A stretch of DNA of 31,076 bases. Origin: UBA699 sp050261915. Its GTDB lineage: Bacteria > Bacillota > Clostridia > Clostridiales > Clostridiaceae. Made by a program: the position numbers and the translations under genes. Under the pieces are notes generated by a model. The model was not told where the DNA came from. It worked only from the letters and a program-made list of their open reading frames with translations, and did no database searches. Where the stretch lies: contig JBLNDT010000074.1 of the NCBI GenBank assembly GCA_050261915.1, positions 1 through 31,076 on the forward strand. The letters are read 5' to 3'. Of the stretch, positions 7,746 to 14,989 are shown piece after piece; the stretch's first letter is position 1, and each line of letters opens with the position of its first letter.

Positions 7746-8396
7746 TTGGATACGAGCATTATAGTTAAAACACTGCCTATACTTTTAAAAGGTTGTGTTA
7801 CCACTATAGAACTTACAGTGATAACACTTATTATCGGTACGATATTAGGCGTTACCCTGGCATTAATGAGAATATCGAAAAATAATTTACTAAGTATGAT
7901 ATCAAGCTTTTATACCTGGATTTTTAGAGGCACACCTATGCTTTTGCAGCTGTTCTTTTTTTACTATGGTCTGCCTTTTATAAACATAAGACTTTCACCT
8001 TTCCAGGCTGCGGTTATAGGTCTTGGACTTAACTGCGGAGCTTATATGGCGGAAATAATAAGAGGTGGCATACAGTCCATCGACAAAGGACAATTTGAAG
8101 CTGCCAAAGCATTAGGCTTTAGTTACACCGAAACGATGAGAAGAATTGTTCTTCCTCAAACATTTAAAGTTATTATTCCTCCTGTGGGAAATGAATTTAT
8201 TACAATGCTGAAGGATACATCTCTGGTTTCAACCATAGCAATGGTTGAACTTATGAGATCAGCTCAGCAGATGTATGCATCCTCCTTCAGACCAATAGAA
8301 ATTTTTCTCACTGCAGCTGTGTTATATCTATTTATGACCACTGTATTTACAGCAGCATTCTCATTTTATGAGAAAAAACTAAGTGTGTATGATTAA
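7746..8396 (+). CDS. amino-acid ABC transporter permease
   Basis: A roughly 216-residue integral membrane permease of the HisM/GlnP type with about five membrane segments. The EAA loop is EAAKALGFSYTETMRRIVLPQ-like, near residues 115-135, and contacts the ATPase. The start is uncertain: GGAGTGA at 7734-7740 is well placed for a TTG at 7746, whereas the alternative GTG at 7737 lies within that Shine-Dalgarno sequence. The TTG is preferred. The gene overlaps the ribosome binding region of the ATPase gene, indicating one operon. Only one permease gene is present, so the transporter probably uses a homodimer. Confidence 0.9.
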   Translation: MDTSIIVKTLPILLKGCVTTIELTVITLIIGTILGVTLALMRISKNNLLSMISSFYTWIFRGTPMLLQLFFFYYGLPFINIRLSPFQAAVIGLGLNCGAYMAEIIRGGIQSIDKGQFEAAKALGFSYTETMRRIVLPQTFKVIIPPVGNEFITMLKDTSLVSTIAMVELMRSAQQMYASSFRPIEIFLTAAVLYLFMTTVFTAAFSFYEKKLSVYD

Positions 8397-8406
8397 GGAG
8401 GATATT

Positions 8407-9159
8407 ATGGAGAATTCAGTTGAAGATTACATGATAGAGGCTTCCAATGTAACAAAAAGGTTTGGAAGTTTGGAAGTGTTCAGAGATATAAATATAAATG
8501 TTAAAAGAGGAGAAGTGCTTGTTATTATAGGACCATCAGGTTCAGGTAAAAGCACATTCCTAAGGTGTTTAAACCATTTGGAAGAAATAAATGGAGGACA
8601 TATAATCATTGAAGGTGAGAAGCTTGATGGAAGCAATAAGAAGCTTATAAGAAAGATTACCACTAAAATGGGAATGGTTTTTCAAAACTTCAATTTATTT
8701 CCACACATGACTGCCATTGAAAATGTAATGGAGGCACCTCTTATAGTTAAAAAGGAAGACAGAGCAGAAGTTCTTGAGAGAGCAAAAATGCTTATGAAAA
8801 AGGTAGGCCTTGAGGATAAAATGGATTTCTATCCTTCAAAATTATCCGGAGGACAAAAACAAAGGGTTGCTATTGCAAGAGCCCTTGCAATGAATCCTGA
8901 TATTATGTTGTTTGATGAACCTACATCTGCGCTAGACCCTGAATTGGTTGGGGAAGTTTTAAATGTTATGAAAAATCTAGCTAGTGAAGGGATGACAATG
9001 GTGGTTGTTACCCACGAAATGGGATTTGCAAAGGAAGTTGCTGATAGAGTAATATTTATGGACGGAGGGAAAATAGTTGAAGAAGGAAAACCTGCGGACA
9101 TATTCAGCAATCCTAAAGAAGAAAGAACAAAGGCATTTTTGGAAAAGGTATTAAGTTAA
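8407..9159 (+). CDS. amino-acid ABC transporter ATP-binding protein
   Basis: A 250-residue cytoplasmic ATPase that powers the polar amino-acid importer. All ABC motifs are intact: Walker A GPSGSGKST (42-50), Q-loop Gln93, signature LSGGQ (146-150), Walker B IMLFDE (166-171) and switch His203 in VTHEM. The start at 8407 is preferred over an in-frame ATG at 8383, because AAGGAGG lies just upstream and overlaps the end of the permease gene. It belongs to the GlnQ/HisP group. It is followed after 29 bases by argG, with no visible terminator. Confidence 0.95.
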   Translation: MENSVEDYMIEASNVTKRFGSLEVFRDININVKRGEVLVIIGPSGSGKSTFLRCLNHLEEINGGHIIIEGEKLDGSNKKLIRKITTKMGMVFQNFNLFPHMTAIENVMEAPLIVKKEDRAEVLERAKMLMKKVGLEDKMDFYPSKLSGGQKQRVAIARALAMNPDIMLFDEPTSALDPELVGEVLNVMKNLASEGMTMVVVTHEMGFAKEVADRVIFMDGGKIVEEGKPADIFSNPKEERTKAFLEKVLS

Positions 9160-9188
9160 AATTAAATTATTCATTTGGAGGGATTTTT

Positions 9189-10400
9189 ATGAGTGAAAAA
9201 AAAGATAAAGTTGTTCTGGCATATTCAGGCGGATTGGATACCTCAATAATAATTCCATGGCTTAAGGAAAATTATGACCTTGAGGTTATTGCATGCTGTA
9301 TAGATGTTGGACAGGGCGATGACATGGAAGCAGTTAGAGAAAAGGCTATAAAAACTGGTGCTGTAAAAATTTATATTGAAGATGTTAAAGAAGAGTTTGT
9401 TACAGACTACTTGTTTAAAGCAGTAAAGGCAAGTGCTCTTTATGAAGAAAAATATATGATAGGAACATCACTTGCAAGACCATTAATGGCAAAAAGACTA
9501 GTTGAAATAGCACATAAGGAAGGAGCAAAATACATAGCTCATGGATGTACAGGAAAAGGAAATGATCAGGTACGTTTTGAAGTAGGTGTAGCAAGCTTTG
9601 ACCCAACAATAAAAATTATAGCTCCTTGGAGAATCTGGGATATAAAATCAAGGGAAGATGCAATTGATTATGCAAATGCAAAAGGAGTAGAAGTTCCTGT
9701 TACAAAGGCTAAGATTTATTCAAGAGATAGAAACCTTTGGCATTTAAGCCATGAAGGCGGAGAACTTGAAGATCCAAAAAATGCACACAATCAGGATATG
9801 TACCTTATGACTACACCACCTGAAAAAGCACCTGATGTGCCAACTTATGTTGAAATGTCATTTAAAAAGGGAGTTCTTAAGAAAATCAACGGTGAAAAGA
9901 TGAATCCAGTTGAAATGGTTGAAACTTTAAATAAAATTGGCGGAGAAAACGGCGTAGGTGTTATCGACATAGTTGAAAACAGACTTGTAGGAATGAAGTC
10001 AAGAGGTGTTTATGAAACCCCTGGCGGAACATTAATATATGCTGCGCATAAAGAACTAGAAAGACTTACAATAGATAAAAACACATTCCACTACAAACAG
10101 TTAATAGCTATAAAATATGGTGAGCTTGTATACGACGGATTATGGTTTACACCTTTAAAAGAAGCTCTTGATGCTTTTGTAGATGTAACACAGGAAAATG
10201 TTACAGGAACTGTTAAACTTAAAATATACAAAGGAAACGTAACTGTAGCTGGTGTTGATTCACCAAATGCACTATACGATGAAAGCATATCATCCTTTGG
10301 AGCAAGTGATTTATACAGCCATAAAGATGCTGAAGGCTTTATCAACTTATTTGGCCTGCCTTCAAAAATTGCTGCCATGGTTAAGAATAAGGATAAATAA
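9189..10400 (+). CDS. argG: argininosuccinate synthase
   Basis: A 403-residue cytoplasmic enzyme that joins citrulline and aspartate to argininosuccinate using ATP, the penultimate step of arginine synthesis. The N-terminal ATP-pyrophosphatase motif AYSGGLDTS is at 11-19. Downstream are GCTGKGNDQVRFE and the conserved YSRDRNLWHLSHEG segment. Length is normal for the family. GGAGGG stands 8 bases before the ATG. It lies 29 bases after the transporter ATPase gene and 2 bases before argH, forming one apparent transcription unit. Confidence 0.97.
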   Translation: MSEKKDKVVLAYSGGLDTSIIIPWLKENYDLEVIACCIDVGQGDDMEAVREKAIKTGAVKIYIEDVKEEFVTDYLFKAVKASALYEEKYMIGTSLARPLMAKRLVEIAHKEGAKYIAHGCTGKGNDQVRFEVGVASFDPTIKIIAPWRIWDIKSREDAIDYANAKGVEVPVTKAKIYSRDRNLWHLSHEGGELEDPKNAHNQDMYLMTTPPEKAPDVPTYVEMSFKKGVLKKINGEKMNPVEMVETLNKIGGENGVGVIDIVENRLVGMKSRGVYETPGGTLIYAAHKELERLTIDKNTFHYKQLIAIKYGELVYDGLWFTPLKEALDAFVDVTQENVTGTVKLKIYKGNVTVAGVDSPNALYDESISSFGASDLYSHKDAEGFINLFGLPSKIAAMVKNKDK

Positions 10401-10402
10401 TT

Positions 10403-11728
10403 ATGAAATTATGGGGTGGCAGATTTAAAAAAGCAGAAAGCAAGCTTATGGAGGATTTTAACAGCTCTCTAAGCTTTGACAGAACATTATATTTTGAAGA
10501 TATTCAAGGAAGCCTTGCTCATGTTAAAATGCTCGAAAAGAGCGGCATATTGACAAAGGCTGAATGTGAAGAAATCACTTTGGCCCTAAATTCAATTTTA
10601 AAAGACATTGAAGAAGGAAATCTTTTAATTGAAGGAGACTATGAGGATATTCACAGCTTTATGGAAATGAACCTTATAGCTCGTATTGGCGAGGTGGGGA
10701 AGAAACTTCATACTGCTAGAAGCAGAAATGACCAGGTTGCTGTTGATATGAGATTATATTCAAAGAAGAAGGCTGTTGAAGTTACCGAGTGCCTTGATGA
10801 ACTTTTATCAGTAATAGTTAAGCTAGGTGATGAAAATGACTTCATAATGCCTGGATACACTCATCTTCAGAGAGCTCAGGTTGTAACTTTCAAATATCAT
10901 ATAATGGCATACCACAGTATGTTTTTAAGAGATAAGAAAAGAATGCTTAACACAATAGATCTTATGGATGAAAGTCCCCTTGGATGTTGTGCATTAGCTG
11001 GAACAACTTACAGCATAGACAGGGAGTTCACAGCAAATGCCCTGGGTTTCAAGAAGCCTGTGGATAACTTTATGGATGGTGTAAGCGACAGGGATTACTT
11101 ATTGGAACTTCTTTCTGATTTTTCAATAATAATGATGCATTTAAGCAGATTGAGTGAAGAACTTATTCTATGGAGCAGCAAGGAATTTGATTTTGTTCTA
11201 ATAGATGATGAATTTTCTACAGGAAGCAGTATAATGCCTCAAAAGAAAAATCCTGATGCTGCAGAGCTTATTAGAGGTAAGACAGGAAGAGTTTATGGTT
11301 CACTTATGGCTCTGTTAACCACTATGAAGGGAATTCCTTTAGCTTATAACAAAGATATGCAGGAGGACAAGGAACAGTTCTTTAATGCACTGGACACTGT
11401 ATTAAGCTGTCTTAAAGTAATGAGCGGTATGCTTAAGACTCTTAAGGTTAAAAAGGAAAACACCTTAAAATCTGTTAAAAAGGGATTCTTAAATGCTACT
11501 GAAGCTGCAGATTTCCTAGTTAACAAGGGAATGGCATTTAGAAATGCGCATAAGGTAATAGGTGAAATCGTACTTTATTGCGAAGAAAATGATAAGGGAA
11601 TAGAAGAACTTACCTTAGAGGAATTAAATAAATTCAGTGAATTGTTCACTAGTGAAGTTTATGACTTCATAGATTATGAAAACACCCTGAAGAGGGGTAT
11701 TAAAAAGCAGATAGGACACAATCTTTAA
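10403..11728 (+). CDS. argH: argininosuccinate lyase
   Basis: A 441-residue enzyme of the fumarase/aspartase superfamily that splits argininosuccinate to arginine and fumarate. The superfamily signature GSSIMPQKKNPD is at 274-285. Other conserved blocks are TARSRNDQ (104-111) and GYTHLQRAQ (151-159, with the conserved histidine). The ATG follows the argG stop by only two bases and has a weak Shine-Dalgarno (AAGGA), so translation is probably coupled to argG. Other arginine genes (argC, J, B, D, F) are not in this window. Confidence 0.97.
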   Translation: MKLWGGRFKKAESKLMEDFNSSLSFDRTLYFEDIQGSLAHVKMLEKSGILTKAECEEITLALNSILKDIEEGNLLIEGDYEDIHSFMEMNLIARIGEVGKKLHTARSRNDQVAVDMRLYSKKKAVEVTECLDELLSVIVKLGDENDFIMPGYTHLQRAQVVTFKYHIMAYHSMFLRDKKRMLNTIDLMDESPLGCCALAGTTYSIDREFTANALGFKKPVDNFMDGVSDRDYLLELLSDFSIIMMHLSRLSEELILWSSKEFDFVLIDDEFSTGSSIMPQKKNPDAAELIRGKTGRVYGSLMALLTTMKGIPLAYNKDMQEDKEQFFNALDTVLSCLKVMSGMLKTLKVKKENTLKSVKKGFLNATEAADFLVNKGMAFRNAHKVIGEIVLYCEENDKGIEELTLEELNKFSELFTSEVYDFIDYENTLKRGIKKQIGHNL

Positions 11729-11756
11729 TATAAACCTATCAAATCTCCTTTTTATT

Positions 11757-11793
11757 AAAAAAGAATGCAGAGTAAAATCTGCATTCTTTTTTT
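11757..11793. terminator. bidirectional terminator between argH and the DUF378 gene
   Basis: AAAAAAGAATGCAGA and TCTGCATTCTTTTTTT form a long stem around the loop GTAAAA. T runs are present on both strands. It overlaps the stop codon of the converging DUF378 gene. Confidence 0.9.
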
Positions 11794-12001
11794 ATCTAAC
11801 ATCTCTTGGTTCTCTGTCTCTGGCAAAAAAGGAAAGGGCATAGATACCTGCTATTCCTACCAGTGCAAAAATAATTCTGGTTATAACTGAGGCTGGTCCG
11901 AATATCATTGAAACAAGGTCATATTGAAAGAAACCAATGAGTCCCCAGTTTACTGCTCCTACAACAACCAGAAGCAGTGAAATAAAATCCAACACTCTCA
12001 T
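11792..12001 (-). CDS. DUF378 small membrane protein
   Basis: A 69-residue protein with two predicted membrane segments (about 5-24 and 36-60). The conserved VVVGAVNWGLIGFF block identifies the DUF378 (YuzA-like) family, whose function is unknown. AAGGAG precedes the ATG on the minus strand. It is separated from panC by 62 bases and may be read from the same transcript. Its C-terminal tail is charged (ARDREPRD). Confidence 0.85.
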   Translation of the reverse strand: MRVLDFISLLLVVVGAVNWGLIGFFQYDLVSMIFGPASVITRIIFALVGIAGIYALSFFARDREPRDVR

Positions 12002-12063
12002 TTAAACATCTCCTTATAAGAATTTACAAAAATAGTATCTGCAAATCCTTAAAATTTATGTGT

Positions 12064-12903
12064 TTATATGGTTATGTTGTCAATAAGTCTTGTTTTGCCA
12101 ATATAAACTGCTATTGCAATTAGGACACTGGACTTTAAGTTTTCAGCATTTTTAAGACTTAAGCTGTCTACTACTTCAATGTAATCAATTCTAGCAAGAG
12201 GCTCCTTGCTAATTTCATTGATTATAAGTTCTTTTATCAAGTTAACATCATTTAGACCAGCCTTGATGCTTTTACTTGCATTAAACAGGCTTTTTGAAAG
12301 CACAAGTGCTGCAGCTCTTTCATTCTTGTTAAGGTATGAGTTTCTTGAGCTTTTTGCAAGGCCGTCAGATTCTCTGACTATTGGGCATCCTACAATCTCA
12401 ACATCAAAAGAAAGATCTCGTACCAATCTTTTTATTACTGCAAGCTGCTGGGCATCCTTTTCGCCAAAATAAGCCCTGTTTGGTTTTACTATGTTGAATA
12501 GTTTAGATACTACAAGACATACACCATTAAAGTGTCCAGGTCTTTTACTGCCGCAAAGTCCTTCTGTAAGGGATGATACAATCACTGAAGTACATGAATC
12601 ATCAAAATACATTTCAGATGCTTCCGGGGCAAATATTAAATCCACTGAATTTTTCTCACAAAGAATTGAATCTTTCTCCATATCCCGTGGGTATGTTTCA
12701 AGATCTTCACCTGGTCCAAACTGTTTTGGGTTTACAAATATAGAAACAACAACTTTGTCATTTTCAGACACTGCCTTATTTATAAGACTTTCATGACCTT
12801 CATGCAGATATCCCATGGTTGGGACAAGAGCAATATTTAAGCCTTGTTTTCTCCAATCATTTGTTATTTTTCTTACTTCCGCTATTGTTTTTGCTATTAT
12901 CAT
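12064..12903 (-). CDS. panC: pantothenate synthetase (pantoate-beta-alanine ligase)
   Basis: A 279-residue cytoplasmic enzyme that condenses pantoate and beta-alanine with ATP to make pantothenate (vitamin B5), the precursor of CoA. It shows PTMGYLHEGH (28-37, the HIGH-like nucleotidyl site), RPGHFNGV, YFGEKDAQQ and SDGLAKSSRNSYL. The start is odd. The nearest Shine-Dalgarno (AAGGAG at 12928-12933) is 24 bases from this ATG, and it instead fits an out-of-frame ATG at 12922. No in-frame ATG, GTG or TTG closer to that site exists, and family alignment from memory favours the MIIAKT start. It lies downstream of panB, and panD is not present here. Confidence 0.95.
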   Translation of the reverse strand: MIIAKTIAEVRKITNDWRKQGLNIALVPTMGYLHEGHESLINKAVSENDKVVVSIFVNPKQFGPGEDLETYPRDMEKDSILCEKNSVDLIFAPEASEMYFDDSCTSVIVSSLTEGLCGSKRPGHFNGVCLVVSKLFNIVKPNRAYFGEKDAQQLAVIKRLVRDLSFDVEIVGCPIVRESDGLAKSSRNSYLNKNERAAALVLSKSLFNASKSIKAGLNDVNLIKELIINEISKEPLARIDYIEVVDSLSLKNAENLKSSVLIAIAVYIGKTRLIDNITI

Positions 12904-12922
12904 AATTTGCGCTAAAAAGCAT
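12857..12922 (-). CDS. possible 21-codon upstream ORF overlapping the panC start
   Basis: AAGGAG, overlapping the panB stop, is 5 bases from an ATG at 12922. That ATG opens a 21-codon frame (starting MLFSANYDN) ending in TGA at 12857-12859, 47 bases inside panC and in another frame. The peptide is Asn/Lys/Ser-rich and resembles nothing I recognise. It may be a regulatory leader or coupling ORF, or a chance result of the panC start having drifted. Only the ribosome-site geometry supports it. Confidence 0.3.
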   Translation of the reverse strand: MLFSANYDNSKNNSGSKKNNK

Positions 12923-12931
12923 TCACACTCC

Positions 12932-13759
12932 TTAATATAATTTACTTAAAACATCATCCTGGATTTTAAAGGTATGATCCTTGGAAGGGAATGCTCCAGA
13001 TTTAACTTCATCTATATAATTTTTAAAGCTTTCAGTTACAATATTTCCTATATCAGCATAAGTCTTAACAAACTTAGGCTTAAAGCCGGGAAACATATTA
13101 AGCATATCCTGATATACAAGGACTTGACCATCGCAGTATTTTCCAGCTCCTATCCCAATAGTTGGTATAGAAACTTTTTCGGTAACAATACGTGCAAGCT
13201 CTTCGGGTATGCATTCTAGAACTATTGAAAAGGCACCGGCTTCCTCAAGTAAAAGGGCATCATTAATAATAGCCTTAGCAGCTTCTACACCTTTTCCTTG
13301 AACTTTGAAGCCCCCAATCATATTTAAGGATTGAGGTGTTAAACCAAGATGACCCATTACAGGTATCTGCGCTTTTACAATAGCTTTAACCTGCTCTGCT
13401 ACTGTTGCTCCACCTTCAAGCTTAACAGCCTGGGCTCCAGCTTCTTGAATAAATCGTCCTGCATTTTTAACTGCGTCATAAACTGAGGTCTGGTATGACA
13501 TAAAAGGCATATCAGCAACAACAAGTGAATTTTTTGCGCCTCTTGCCACCGCCTTTGTGTGATGAAGCATGTCTTCCATAGTTACCTTTAAGGTATCTTC
13601 ATAACCAAGGCATACCATACCTAGGGAATCACCAACCAATAAACCATTGATTCCTGAGCCGTCCATTAGACTAGCCATGGAATAGTCATAGGCAGTGAGC
13701 ATGGTGAGTTTTTCACCATTTAGCTTTGCTTCCCTGAAAGTTGAGATTGAGTTTTTCAT
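12932..13759 (-). CDS. panB: 3-methyl-2-oxobutanoate hydroxymethyltransferase
   Basis: A 275-residue cytoplasmic enzyme that transfers a one-carbon unit from methylenetetrahydrofolate to 2-ketoisovalerate, giving ketopantoate, the first committed step to pantothenate. Recognised motifs are GDSLGM (43-48), VKLEGG (112-117), GHLGLTPQS (136-144), the catalytic glutamate in VLECIPEE (Glu182) and IGIGAG (201-206). AGGAGGG lies 11 bases upstream of the ATG. It starts 30 bases after an Lrp/AsnC-family regulator gene and precedes panC, so the three genes probably share a transcript. Its substrate 2-ketoisovalerate is also the valine precursor, which makes the linked amino-acid-sensing regulator noteworthy. 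Confidence 0.97.
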   Translation of the reverse strand: MKNSISTFREAKLNGEKLTMLTAYDYSMASLMDGSGINGLLVGDSLGMVCLGYEDTLKVTMEDMLHHTKAVARGAKNSLVVADMPFMSYQTSVYDAVKNAGRFIQEAGAQAVKLEGGATVAEQVKAIVKAQIPVMGHLGLTPQSLNMIGGFKVQGKGVEAAKAIINDALLLEEAGAFSIVLECIPEELARIVTEKVSIPTIGIGAGKYCDGQVLVYQDMLNMFPGFKPKFVKTYADIGNIVTESFKNYIDEVKSGAFPSKDHTFKIQDDVLSKLY

Positions 13760-13789
13760 AATAAAATAACCCTCCTGTATTAAATTGTT

Positions 13790-14254
13790 TTAGAATTGTA
13801 TATTTCTGTCTATGGGCTGAAGGAGAGAAATAAATGTATCTGTTCTTCTAATCCCATCAACAGCTTGTATCTTTGTCCTTAAAAGATTTTGAAGATCATT
13901 TATATTTTTGCAGATAACCTTAACAAAAATTGAATATTCTCCAGTTGTGTAGTGCAGCTCCACTATTTCCTTTATTTCCTGCAATTGTGTCAGGGCAATG
14001 TCAAATGAAGAAGCACGTTCCAAAAAAATACCTATAAAGCAGCAAACGTCATAGCCCAGCTTTGAATTATCAATAATAAGTTTTGTACCTTTTATTATAC
14101 CCATATCCTCCATTTTTTTCATACGCACATGAATTGTGCCGCCACTTACATGACATTGTCTTGCTATTTCAAGGTATGGGGTTCTTGAATCTTTTATAAG
14201 CACATCTAAAATTTGAAGATCAAGATCATCTAAGCCACTAACATTTATATCCAA
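13790..14254 (-). CDS. Lrp/AsnC family transcriptional regulator
   Basis: A 154-residue DNA-binding protein. An N-terminal winged helix-turn-helix (about residues 10-60, DLQILDVLIKDSRTPYLEIA onward) is followed by a RAM ligand-binding domain (about 70-150). The start is a TTG at 14254 with AAGGAG nine bases upstream; no better start is nearby. Family members sense amino acids and act as dimers or octamers. The gene heads the panB-panC group from its own promoter, so local control of pantothenate or branched-chain metabolism is plausible. The effector cannot be read from sequence. Confidence 0.92.
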   Translation of the reverse strand: MDINVSGLDDLDLQILDVLIKDSRTPYLEIARQCHVSGGTIHVRMKKMEDMGIIKGTKLIIDNSKLGYDVCCFIGIFLERASSFDIALTQLQEIKEIVELHYTTGEYSIFVKVICKNINDLQNLLRTKIQAVDGIRRTDTFISLLQPIDRNIQF

Positions 14255-14305
14255 AAGAAATCACTCCTTTATTGAAATTGAAGTTTTAACAAACTAGTCA
14301 TATAA

Positions 14306-14333
14306 ATTATATCAATTCCTTAATATTTTACAA
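14306..14333 (-). promoter_or_regulatory. promoter of the lrp-panB-panC unit
   Basis: On the minus strand, TTGTAA (14328-14333) and TATAAT (14306-14311) are 16 bases apart. The -10 is preceded by TGA, giving an extended -10 form. Predicted transcription starts near 14299, about 45 bases before the TTG start. Confidence 0.6.
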
Positions 14334-14432
14334 CATTATTATTATAATGATAAGAACTTTTTTTAAAAGTATTGCTATAAACATTAAAATATATAATAAT
14401 AAGGTATATGTTTAAACTAAGGGGGATTCAAA

Positions 14433-14834
14433 ATGATATTACCATCCTGGGCAATTATAGTGCTTCAAATAGCTTTTTTTGCCATAGTTATTTTAGTAGT
14501 ATATAAGCAGATAAAAGAAAGATTTCTTTACAAGTTCAATCCTAATAAGTGGATACTGCTCGGAGTAGCCGGCATTGTTTTTCTTATACCTATAATTTTA
14601 AAGGAATATTACTATTTAGATGTTTCAAAATCACTTTGGCAATATGTAGATTCTACAATATTTATAATTTTATTTTTATGGTTTGTGGATGTTGCCAACG
14701 GTTCAATGAAAAAATTTGGGGAAAACAAAAACAAGCCTCAGTCGGCGGTTAATAATCAAATAATTAAACAACAGACAATAAGTGCTAAGAAGAATAGAAA
14801 GAATAAAAATAGGGATATCAGAAGAAAGAAGTAA
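14433..14834 (+). CDS. hypothetical small membrane protein
   Basis: A 133-residue protein I do not recognise. It has three hydrophobic segments (about 6-25, 40-57 and 71-90). A strongly basic, Asn/Lys-rich tail follows, ending in RKNKNRDIRRKK, which probably faces the cytoplasm and could contact nucleic acid, ribosomes or acidic lipid. AAGGGGG lies ahead of the ATG. It is a single-gene unit with a terminator, between the lrp-pan genes and an LTA synthase-family gene. Codon use looks like its neighbours. Confidence 0.8.
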   Translation: MILPSWAIIVLQIAFFAIVILVVYKQIKERFLYKFNPNKWILLGVAGIVFLIPIILKEYYYLDVSKSLWQYVDSTIFIILFLWFVDVANGSMKKFGENKNKPQSAVNNQIIKQQTISAKKNRKNKNRDIRRKK

Positions 14835-14864
14835 TATGCATTGCAAAATTGAATAAATTATATT

Positions 14865-14900
14865 AAAAGACGAATTCATTTGAAGACGTCTTTTTCTTTT
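14865..14900 (+). terminator. intrinsic terminator after the small membrane protein gene
   Basis: AAAAGACG (14865-14872) pairs with CGTCTTTT (14887-14894), with further pairing possible in the loop (TTCATTTGAA). It is followed by a T-rich tail, TCTTTT. Confidence 0.7.
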
Positions 14901-14989
14901 CCATTAACAAAACGTTTATATATATGACATTTATATAATACAATTAAAGTTTATAATATTACTGAAATAAATGATAATTAGGAGGAAGA

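Noticed and set aside
12206..12796. Plus-strand open frames of 88 and 101 codons inside panC
   Set aside because: They lie antisense to a clearly conserved gene, have no ribosome sites and encode low-complexity Ser/Leu-rich products typical of shadow frames.
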